NCBI GenBank assembly: GCA_944319875.1
Contig: CALUFR010000115.1
Span: 1 to 39,458, forward strand
Source: an uncultured Bacteroides sp.
Lineage (GTDB): Bacteria; Bacteroidota; Bacteroidia; Bacteroidales; Bacteroidaceae
Length of the DNA: 39,458 bases
Reading direction: 5' to 3'
Shown: positions 33,213 to 39,458 of the stretch, piece after piece
Numbering within the stretch: the first letter of the stretch is position 1
Layout: every line of letters starts with the position of its first letter
Translations under genes and position numbers: made by a program
Notes under the pieces: model-generated
Seen by the model: the letters and a program-made list of their open reading frames with translations, nothing else
What the model was told of the DNA's origin: nothing
The model's database searches: none

Positions 33213-34739
33213 TTAGTGCTTGAAATGACGGAAACCGGTTGTTACCATCGCCATGTCATGCTCGTTGCAGTAGTCGAAACTCAGCTGGTCCTTGATGCTT
33301 CCGCCCGGCTGGATGACGGCGGTGATGCCGGCCTCATGGGCTATCTCCACACAGTCGGGGAAGGGGAAGAAGGCGTCGCTGGCCATTACCGCCCCGTGGA
33401 GGTCGAAGCCGAAGCTCTTGGCCTTCTCGATGGCCTGCTTCAGGGCGTCCACACGGCTGGTCTGACCCACGCCGCTGGCCAGCAACTGGTGTCCCTTGGC
33501 CAGGACGATGGCGTTCGACTTGGAGTTCTTTACAATCTTGTTGGCGAAGAGCATGTCGTCTATCTCTTCGGCGGTGGGAGCCTTGGTGGTTACTACTTTC
33601 AGGTCCTCGGGCGTTTCCACCTTGAGGTCGCGGTCCTGTACCAGCACGCCGTTCAGCAGCGAGCGGAACTGCTTCGTGGGCAGTGTGCCCTGCTTGCGTG
33701 ACAGGATGATGCGGTTCTTCTTCTGCCCCAGGATTTCGAGGGCATCCACGTCATAGTCGGGGGCGATGATGACTTCGAAGAAGATTTTCGTGATTTCCTC
33801 GGCTGCCGCCTTGTCGATGACGGCGTTCGTGATGAGCACGCCTCCGAAAGCCGATACCGGGTCGCCTGCCAGAGCGTCCTTCCAAGCCTCCAGCACCGTG
33901 GGGCGCGTGGCCAGGCCGCAAGCGTTGTTGTGCTTCAGGATGGCGAACGTGGTGTCTGTACCGAACTCGTTGATGAGGTCCACGGCGGCGTTGATGTCCA
34001 GCAGGTTGTTGTAAGAGATTTCCTTGCCGTGTATCTGGTCGAACATCTCGTCCAGTTTGCCGTAGAAGTAACCTTTCTGATGCGGGTTCTCGCCGTAGCG
34101 CAGGGCTTTCTGGTTGTTGGCAGAGTAGCGGAAGGCACTTCCTTCCCCGCCGTCGAAGTAGTTGAAGATGGCCGAGTCATAGTGTGACGATACGGCGAAC
34201 GCCTCCTTGGCAAACCAGCGGCGTTCCTCCAGAGAGGTCGTGGCGCCATGCTCCATCAGCATGTCGCGCAGGGGCTGGTACTGGGCTTGTGAGGCCACGA
34301 TGACCACGTCCTTGTAGTTCTTGGCGGCGGCGCGGATGAGCGAGATGCCGCCTATGTCTATTTTCTCGATGATTTCCGCTTCCGGGGCACCGCTGGCCAC
34401 GGTCGCCTCAAACGGGTACAGGTCCACGATGACGAGGTCTATTTCGGGGATTTCGTATTTCTCTATCTGCTGGCGGTCCTGCTCCACGTCGCGGCGGCAC
34501 AGGATGCCTCCGAACACTTTCGGGTGCAGCGTCTTCACGCGTCCGCCCAAGATGGAGGGATAGGTGGTGAGTTCCTCTACGGCCTGGCAGGGGATGCCCA
34601 GGCTCTCTATAAATTGGCGTGTGCCTCCGGTAGACAGGAAACGTACGCCTTCCTCATGCAGTTTGTTGATGATTTCGTCCAGTCCGTCTTTGTGGTAAAC
34701 GGATACCAATGCTGTTTTTATTCGTTTGGTCTCGGCCAT
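33213..34739 (-). CDS. purH: bifunctional AICAR formyltransferase / IMP cyclohydrolase
   Basis: The 508-residue enzyme has an N-terminal IMP cyclohydrolase domain ([42 protein letters not shown]) and a C-terminal AICAR formyltransferase domain with [18 protein letters not shown] (the Lys-His pair) and the final [15 protein letters not shown]. It catalyses the last two steps of purine synthesis to IMP. It is upstream of mreB on the same strand, a conserved neighbour in Bacteroides, and a -7 box lies about 50 bases before its ATG. Confidence 0.96.
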   Translation of the reverse strand: MAETKRIKTALVSVYHKDGLDEIINKLHEEGVRFLSTGGTRQFIESLGIPCQAVEELTTYPSILGGRVKTLHPKVFGGILCRRDVEQDRQQIEKYEIPEIDLVIVDLYPFEATVASGAPEAEIIEKIDIGGISLIRAAAKNYKDVVIVASQAQYQPLRDMLMEHGATTSLEERRWFAKEAFAVSSHYDSAIFNYFDGGEGSAFRYSANNQKALRYGENPHQKGYFYGKLDEMFDQIHGKEISYNNLLDINAAVDLINEFGTDTTFAILKHNNACGLATRPTVLEAWKDALAGDPVSAFGGVLITNAVIDKAAAEEITKIFFEVIIAPDYDVDALEILGQKKNRIILSRKQGTLPTKQFRSLLNGVLVQDRDLKVETPEDLKVVTTKAPTAEEIDDMLFANKIVKNSKSNAIVLAKGHQLLASGVGQTSRVDALKQAIEKAKSFGFDLHGAVMASDAFFPFPDCVEIAHEAGITAVIQPGGSIKDQLSFDYCNEHDMAMVTTGFRHFKH

Positions 34740-34785
34740 GGCTCTATTATTTTAGTGATTAATACATGCAATAATTAGGGATGCG

Positions 34786-34793
34786 CAAAGTTA
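34786..34793 (-). promoter_or_regulatory. -7 box upstream of purH
   Basis: TAACTTTG on the minus strand matches TAnnTTTG and lies 46 bases before the ATG. I found no PurR-like or riboswitch structure in the short leader. Confidence 0.45.
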
Positions 34794-34858
34794 CGAAATT
34801 CCTTTGTTTACTTATGCATACGGATGCAAGAATTTAGACATAAAAATATGAATGTATG

Positions 34859-34902
34859 CAAAAAACGGGAGCCTCCTGCGGACAAGGTCTGCGGGAGGCT
34901 CC
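34859..34902 (-). terminator. terminator after the M13 peptidase gene
   Basis: A 16-pair stem (34868-34883 with 34887-34902, including two G-U pairs, loop AAG) is followed on the minus strand by six T residues (34860-34865 as A on plus). It lies 24 bases after the stop codon of the peptidase gene. Confidence 0.9.
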
Positions 34903-34926
34903 TGATTTATATTCCGGGTCGGATGC

Positions 34927-36957
34927 TTACCAGATGGATACCCGTTCTTCCTTGGGCAGGAACATCGGGTCTTTCTCGGTGATGTTGAATGCCTCGTACC
35001 AGGCGTCAATCTGCGGCAGGGCACCGTTCACGCGCCATTCGCCCAGCGAGTGTACGTCCATCTTGGTCAGATAGAGCACGAATTCGGGACGGATGTTGTT
35101 GGCCCATACGCCGGCATAGGCCAGGAAGAAGCGTTGCTCGGGCGTCAGACCGTCCACCACGGGAAGCGGGTTCTGCGCCGTGGCCGTCTTGAAGGCCTGG
35201 AAGGACACTTGCAGGCCACCGTAGTCGGCGATGTTCTCGCCCAGGGTCATCTTGCCGTTGGCGTGTACGCCCGGAGCCACCTGGATGCTGTCAAAGAAAT
35301 CCACCATCACCTGGGCACGCTTGTTGAAGCGCTCGGCGTCCTCGGCCGTCCACCAGTCCTTGAGGTTACCTTCCTTGTCGTACTGGCGGCCCTGGTCGTC
35401 GAAGCCGTGGGTCATTTCGTGACCGATGACCACGCCGATGGCCCCGTAGTTGAAGGCGTCGTCGGCGTTCATGTCAAAGAACGGGGGCTGCAGGATGCCG
35501 GCGGGGAAGCAGATTTCGTTGGTCGTCGGGTTGTAGTAGGCGTTCACGGTCTGCGGAGTCATGTGCCACTCGTCGCGGTCCACGGGCTTGCCGGCCTTGG
35601 CCATGTTCTCGTCGCTCGCCCAGATGGTGGCGCGCTCGATGTTGGCATAGTAGGAGTCGGCCTTGATGTCCAGCGTGCTGTAGTCCTTCCACTTGTCGGG
35701 ATAGCCTATCTTCACGCGGAAGGCGGCGAGTTTCTCCAATGCCTTGGCCTTGGTCTCGTCGCCCATCCACTCCAGATTCTGAATGCGTTCGCCCAGGGCG
35801 GTCTGCAGGTTCTTCACCAGGGTGGTCATGCGCTCCTTGGCGGCGGCGGGGAAGTACTTCTCCACGTACATCTGGCCGACGGCCTCGCCCAATACGCCGC
35901 TCACGGTGCTCACGGCACGCTTCCAGCGGGGCTGCATCTCCTGCGCGCCGCTCATGGTGCGGCCGTAGAAGTCGAAGTTCTGCTCCACGATGTCGTCGCT
36001 CAGGAAGGAGGCGGCATGGTCGATGAGTTTCCATTGCAGGTAGAGGGCCTGTTCGCCGGCGGGCAGCGTGTCCAGTATCTTAGTGGCCTCTGCCAGGGCT
36101 TCGGGCTGGCCCACGATGATTTCCTTCACGTCCTTCAGGCCGAGGTTGGAGAGGTAGGCGTCCCAGCCGAAGGTGGCGTACTGCTTCTTCAGCTCGTCCA
36201 GCGTCATTTTGTTGTAGTTGGCCTGCGGGTCGCGCAGGTCCACGCGGCTGCGGAATGCCTTGGCGAGGCGGGTCTCCACGTCCATCACGACGTCACGCGT
36301 CTGCTGTGCCTTGGCCTCGTCGAAGCCTGCCAGGCAGAGCATCTTCACGACGTGCTCCTTGAAGGCCTCGCGTATCTTCGCCGTGGCTTCGTCCGTGCCC
36401 AGGTAGTAGTCGCGCTCGCCCATCGAGAGGCCTGCCTGCGAGGTGTAGACGGCGTTCATCGAGCTGTTCTTCTCGTCGGCTCCCACGCCGGTGCCCAGGT
36501 AGGAGGTGACGCCGCGGCGCTCCAGCGAACCCAGCAGGGCATAGACTTCCTTCTTGTCCTTCAGGGCGGCTATCTCCTCCAGCCCGGCGCGGATGGGGGC
36601 GATGCCCTCGGCGTTGAGCTTCACGGAGTCCATGGCAATCTTGTAGAGCGTGCCCACCTTCTGCGCCACGCTGCCGGCGGGGTGCTCGGCGGCGGCCAGT
36701 TCCTCGATGAGTCCCTGCATCTGCTTGCGGTTCTCCTCGGCCAGGATGGTGAAGGAGCCGTATTGGGAGTATTCCGCCGTCAGGGGGTGGGCTTTCATCC
36801 AGCCTCCGCAGGCGTACTGGTAGAAGTCGGTACCGGGCAGTGCCGTGGTATCGAGGTTGGCAAGGTCGAGGCCGGTGGTCTGCGTGGTCTTGCCGGTGTT
36901 GCAGGCCGCCATCATCATGCTGAGGGCCGCAACGGGTAGGTAATGTTTCATGTTCAT
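34927..36957 (-). CDS. M13 family zinc endopeptidase (neprilysin/PepO-like), lipoprotein
   Basis: The 676-residue protein begins with a lipoprotein-type signal (MNMKHYLPVAALSMMMAAC, Cys19). The M13 N-terminal domain follows (GTDFYQYACGGWMKAHPLT), then the catalytic domain with NAYYNPTTNEICFPAGIL, the zinc site HEMTH at residues 513-517 and ENIADYGGLQ, which gives the third ligand Glu. The C-terminus ends in the family tail PMFLPKEERVSIW. It should cut peptides at the cell envelope. Base composition is clearly GC-rich, unlike the accessory region. Its promoter and terminator show that it is transcribed alone. Confidence 0.95.
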   Translation of the reverse strand: MNMKHYLPVAALSMMMAACNTGKTTQTTGLDLANLDTTALPGTDFYQYACGGWMKAHPLTAEYSQYGSFTILAEENRKQMQGLIEELAAAEHPAGSVAQKVGTLYKIAMDSVKLNAEGIAPIRAGLEEIAALKDKKEVYALLGSLERRGVTSYLGTGVGADEKNSSMNAVYTSQAGLSMGERDYYLGTDEATAKIREAFKEHVVKMLCLAGFDEAKAQQTRDVVMDVETRLAKAFRSRVDLRDPQANYNKMTLDELKKQYATFGWDAYLSNLGLKDVKEIIVGQPEALAEATKILDTLPAGEQALYLQWKLIDHAASFLSDDIVEQNFDFYGRTMSGAQEMQPRWKRAVSTVSGVLGEAVGQMYVEKYFPAAAKERMTTLVKNLQTALGERIQNLEWMGDETKAKALEKLAAFRVKIGYPDKWKDYSTLDIKADSYYANIERATIWASDENMAKAGKPVDRDEWHMTPQTVNAYYNPTTNEICFPAGILQPPFFDMNADDAFNYGAIGVVIGHEMTHGFDDQGRQYDKEGNLKDWWTAEDAERFNKRAQVMVDFFDSIQVAPGVHANGKMTLGENIADYGGLQVSFQAFKTATAQNPLPVVDGLTPEQRFFLAYAGVWANNIRPEFVLYLTKMDVHSLGEWRVNGALPQIDAWYEAFNITEKDPMFLPKEERVSIW

Positions 36958-36985
36958 AACGATGTGTTTATAAGATAATCGGGCG

Positions 36986-36993
36986 CAAAAGTA
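36986..36993 (-). promoter_or_regulatory. -7 box upstream of the M13 peptidase gene
   Basis: TACTTTTG on the minus strand matches TAnnTTTG and lies 28 bases before the ATG at 36957. No clear -33 box. Confidence 0.45.
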
Positions 36994-37048
36994 CGCATAT
37001 AAATGCAGAATGGAGCACGATGGGGGAAGATTTTGATGAAAAAAAAGA

Positions 37049-37203
37049 GAGAGGGTGTGTCAAAATAAAAAGTAGCTTTCATTTTGCTCTGTCATCCTGA
37101 GCAACGCGAAGGATCTCCCGCACACTTTTAGTAACAGGGAGATGCTTCACATACGTTCAGCATGACAAAATGATAGGCACTTTGCATTTTGAAACACCCT
37201 CTC
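37049..37203. repeat. 155-bp palindromic (MITE-like) element
   Basis: The terminal inverted repeats GAGAGGGTGTGTCAAAAT (37049-37066) and ATTTTGAAACACCCTCTC (37186-37203) match at all but two bases. Inside are nested pairs: CTGTCAT with ATGACA, and ATCTCCC with GGGAGAT. The interior TCATCCTGAGCAACGCGAAG resembles a repeat seen between genes in many bacterial genomes. It has no coding capacity and lies between the HU-like gene and the M13 peptidase gene. Confidence 0.8.
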
Positions 37204-37224
37204 CCGCCCGTGCGGGGCGCGGGC

Positions 37225-37701
37225 TTACAGCGGCGAACCGCTCTGTCCGCCTTCTTCCTCTTCCTCGTCGTCGGGCGAGGAGACTTTGTCCGGGTTGGCT
37301 CCCATGGACTCTACGTCTATCCAGAAGACGTCCTTGCCCACGAGGTTGCGGGTGACGGCGCCGTTCTGCTGCACGTTGCGTTCCGGCAGGAAGCGCACGC
37401 GGGTGGCGGTGATGCAGTCGGCGGTCACCTCGTCGGCGGTGTCCTTGCCGTTGCCTTCGGCCACGCAGCCGTAGTAGAAGTAGCCCAGCCCCTCGATGTG
37501 TACCGTGCGGCCTGTGTTCATCAGGCTGCCCAGCACCTTGCCCAGGGCGGTCATCACGGCCTTGCTGTCGGCCTCGCTGGCGGTGGACATTTCGGCGATG
37601 CGCTCGCACACTTCGTTCATCTCCACCGTGCGGCCCACGGTGACGGTCTGCGGATACCACTTGTCGTTGATTGCTTTTTGTACTTTCTTAAAGAATGGCA
37701 T
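37225..37701 (-). CDS. HU-like DNA-binding protein with acidic tail
   Basis: From ATG 37701 (MPFFKKVQKAINDKWYPQTV) the product is 158 residues. The first 125 or so follow the HU/IHF-like pattern of the Bacteroidetes variety, with ALGKVLGSLMNTGRTVHIEGLGYFYYG as the dimer helix and saddle strand and ARG-containing arm TATRVRFLPERNVQQ. The C-terminus is a run of acidic residues (PDDEEEEEGGQ) that may tune DNA binding. A longer frame to 37788 reads through the repeat region and is unlikely. In this phylum such proteins often sit at variable loci; here it stands beside a repeat array and a fimbrillin-like gene. Confidence 0.85.
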   Translation of the reverse strand: MPFFKKVQKAINDKWYPQTVTVGRTVEMNEVCERIAEMSTASEADSKAVMTALGKVLGSLMNTGRTVHIEGLGYFYYGCVAEGNGKDTADEVTADCITATRVRFLPERNVQQNGAVTRNLVGKDVFWIDVESMGANPDKVSSPDDEEEEEGGQSGSPL

Positions 37702-37758
37702 ATCGTTACAAGTTTGCGGGTTAAACGGATGTCCCCTCTTACGGCCCTTTTGGGGCGT

Positions 37759-37827
37759 TTTGCCAAGGCTGGACGTTGACGTTGCCAAGGCTGGACGTTG
37801 GCACCGTCACCTCCGGACGTTGGCAAA
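37759..37827 (+). repeat. 22-bp direct repeat plus inverted third copy
   Basis: TTGCCAAGGCTGGACGTTG occurs exactly at 37760-37778 and 37782-37800 (period 22). A partial copy, CTCCGGACGTTGGCAAAG, follows at 37811-37828. The outer TTTTGCCAA and TTGGCAAAG ends are complementary, so the block can also fold back. It lies upstream of the HU-like gene and downstream of the fimbrillin-like gene. Confidence 0.85.
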
Positions 37828-37903
37828 GAGGGGTCTGCTGCCGGGTTCTCCGCCATCCCGGTTTGGCAGCCGGTTGTTGCAGTCACCGGCCGGGACTGTG
37901 TAT

Positions 37904-39310
37904 TTATTTTATTTCTCCGACATGGTCTTCCGCGTAGGTTGTTCCGTTGATAGTGACACCGGCACGGATGGTGACTGTGCCGCATGTGCCATAAGAACCC
38001 GCTCCAACAAAGCTGCTTAACATACATTGGTCTTGAAGCGTGAATGTTCCACCTTCAAGCGTGATTGTCCCGGCATTCTGGTTTACGAATCCTCCAATGT
38101 TGGCTCCGCCTTCTGCTCCTTGTGAACCGCCAGTCACGGTAATTGTACCTCCTTTGATGACAAGGTTGGCATTCTCATACAAACCGATACCTGCCCCATA
38201 CAATACATAGATGGCCGAGGAATTGTTTTTTCGAGTTATGGTCAATGTTGCGTCAGGTTCGCTTTCTATGGTAAGCGTACCGCTGGAGCGTACTTCGATG
38301 CCGGAACCCAAGTCACTATAAAAGGGGTCAGCTCCTTTTGATGTCGGACTAAGTTGATTGGTACCGCTGAGAGTGATATGGGCAGTTCCTTGGCAAATGA
38401 TAGTAGGACCTTCATTGTAAGAGAGATTAACACCCTGCAGGGTGAGTTCTGTATCGGGTTCGACGGTAACTTGCAGGTTCTTTTGCTGTCCGTTGCCCTT
38501 GAGGATGGTCTTTCCGCTGACGGTAAGGGTTGTGCCTTCGTAGTCGCTGATGTCTATCATTTGTTGCCCTACCGTGATGTTAAGGGTGTACATATTGCCG
38601 GCTTCGAGCGTGGTGGGGAAGCCGGAGTTTATCGTGGCAGAGGCCGTGCCGTTCAGTCGGATGAAGTTGTTGAGGTCTATCGCGACGTCGGGCACCACGT
38701 TGGCTTCGTAGGTCGTAGCGTCCACGCGGTGCATCTTTATCCAGTCTTGCTGTGCGCCATCGTCGACGACGGGCGTGCCTTCGTGGTTCGTGCAGGAGGT
38801 GTAGCCGTAGACTTCCACGGTGTTCACCTGCAGGGCCTGCGTGCCGCTGAGGTTGATGCGCACTTTGGCGAGTTGGTGGGTGAAGGTGAGGTTGACGGGT
38901 TGGCTGTAGGTGGCATCGGGCACCGTGGCTTGGAGCATGTAGGCGAGGCCGCTTGTCTGGTTGCTGAGATCTACCGTCTCGCCCACGGGGTACCAAGCGG
39001 TGACGTCGGCGGGTGCGGTGCTTGTCCAGTAGAGCTGCTTGTCGGGGGTTAATGATTGGTCGGCATTCAGCGTATAGTCTGCGGTTTCGTTGCCCAGCCG
39101 CACGGTTATCTGTTCCGTGCCGTCCCATTGCCAGTTGCTGCCGCTGCCGTCGGTGGTCTCGGTAATCTTCGTCCAGGGCTGTTCGCCGGCTTCCACGCTG
39201 AGGCTTATGCCGCCTATCTGCAGGGGGTAGGTGTTTGCGGGGAGGAGGTCGCCCGCCGTGTCGTCCCCGGTGCAGGCCGCTGCCGCGAGGAGGAGGGCGA
39301 GGGCCGCCAT
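37904..39310 (-). CDS. fimbrillin-like surface lipoprotein
   Basis: The 468-residue frame starts MAALALLLAAAACTGDDT, a lipoprotein signal core with lipidated Cys13. It has the fimbrillin pattern NWQWDGTEQITVRLG, then YWTSTAPADVTAWYP and LTFTHQLAKVRINLSG, as in Mfa/FimA-type pilus subunits and anchors. The C-terminal half has beta-helix-like repeats (LTIESEPDATLTITRKN, LVIKGGTITVTGGSQGAEGG, GTITLEGGTFTLQDQ) that may bind carbohydrate or form a stalk. The signal has no basic n-region, and the frame stays open upstream through ILRNINF until a stop near 39370 without another ATG or GTG. The N-terminus may therefore be truncated or recombined. Confidence 0.82.
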   Translation of the reverse strand: MAALALLLAAAACTGDDTAGDLLPANTYPLQIGGISLSVEAGEQPWTKITETTDGSGSNWQWDGTEQITVRLGNETADYTLNADQSLTPDKQLYWTSTAPADVTAWYPVGETVDLSNQTSGLAYMLQATVPDATYSQPVNLTFTHQLAKVRINLSGTQALQVNTVEVYGYTSCTNHEGTPVVDDGAQQDWIKMHRVDATTYEANVVPDVAIDLNNFIRLNGTASATINSGFPTTLEAGNMYTLNITVGQQMIDISDYEGTTLTVSGKTILKGNGQQKNLQVTVEPDTELTLQGVNLSYNEGPTIICQGTAHITLSGTNQLSPTSKGADPFYSDLGSGIEVRSSGTLTIESEPDATLTITRKNNSSAIYVLYGAGIGLYENANLVIKGGTITVTGGSQGAEGGANIGGFVNQNAGTITLEGGTFTLQDQCMLSSFVGAGSYGTCGTVTIRAGVTINGTTYAEDHVGEIK

Positions 39311-39458
39311 AAAGTTAATATTTCTTAAAATGGGGGAGGCTGTCCGAAAACCTGTTAGAACAGCAAGAGACTAATTAAGGTTGAATTTTCTCTTTCCTGT
39401 TATAGCTGTTTAACTCTACATTTCATTGTTTATCAATTGTTTTGCTTATATTTACAGC
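39311..39458. other. upstream region of the fimbrillin-like gene
   Basis: No gene is seen in this last stretch. Bases 39335-39346 read GAGGCTGTCCGA and continue AAAA, similar to the end of the palindromic element at 37049. CCTGTTAGAACAGC and CCTGTTATAGCTGT are imperfect copies 43 bases apart. No full Bacteroides promoter is evident. Confidence 0.5.

Noticed and set aside
35050..36939. Long plus-strand frame of 629 residues opposite the M13 peptidase gene
   Set aside because: It is a shadow of the GC-rich M13 gene; composition is biased (Val, Gly, His, Leu) with no domain, whereas the minus strand has complete M13 motifs.

Overview
The window looks like chromosomal DNA of a Bacteroidales bacterium, most likely Bacteroides or a close relative. 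The evidence is the gene content (gldH lipoprotein, a RicT/PSP1 protein beside holB, a fimbrillin-like lipoprotein, a DUF3244-type protein beside a membrane TPR/HTH regulator, an HU-like protein with an acidic tail) and repeated promoters of the Bacteroides type (-7 box TAnnTTTG, in a few cases with a TTTG/TTG -33 box 19-20 bases upstream). Ribosome binding sites are generally not obvious, as is usual for the phylum. I ran no searches; family names come from motifs read in the translations.

Layout. Bases 1-118 hold the 3' end of a 5S rRNA and its terminator, the end of a ribosomal operon. Then comes a tightly coupled four-gene operon: ABC ATPase, ABC permease, YtrA-type GntR regulator and a membrane-anchored protein (378-3314). 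An initiator tRNA-fMet lies on the minus strand (3362-3437), divergent from a TetR regulator that leads into fabG, an RluA-type pseudouridine synthase and a secreted S9 peptidase (3578-8228). An orphan sigma-54-type response regulator (8722-10077, minus) is divergent from a cyclophilin lipoprotein and an M16 peptidase (10167-12289). Two paralogous aldo/keto reductases (12315-14050, minus) are divergent from an AraC regulator (14178-15017).

From about 15.0 to 21.5 kb the DNA is visibly richer in A and T and looks accessory. It has a non-coding stretch with two different tandem-repeat arrays, two small overlapping genes, two small predicted outer-membrane beta-barrel proteins, a 503-residue lipoprotein without a recognised family, a DUF3244-like protein and a lipoprotein-like membrane TPR/HTH regulator. 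A divergent AAA-ATPase/PD-(D/E)XK-like gene (21529-23271) follows; its nuclease motif appears to have lost the catalytic glutamate.

The rest is mainly core genome. metF, holB, ricT and gldH form a plus-strand operon. It meets, tail to tail and with 62 bases of coding overlap, a minus-strand cluster for rod shape and wall elongation: purH, mreB, mreC, mreD, mrdA (PBP2) and rodA. Next are a secreted M13 zinc peptidase, a 155-base palindromic element, an HU-like DNA-binding protein, a third short repeat array and a fimbrillin-like lipoprotein whose start appears cut short near the window edge.

I saw no CRISPR array, transposase or prophage. The candidates I would follow up first are the 21/23/22-bp tandem arrays, the inverted TTCTACACC cluster beside the TPR regulator, the uncharacterised lipoprotein plus two-barrel cassette, the apparently nuclease-dead AAA protein, and the fimbrillin start next to a possible repeat-element end.
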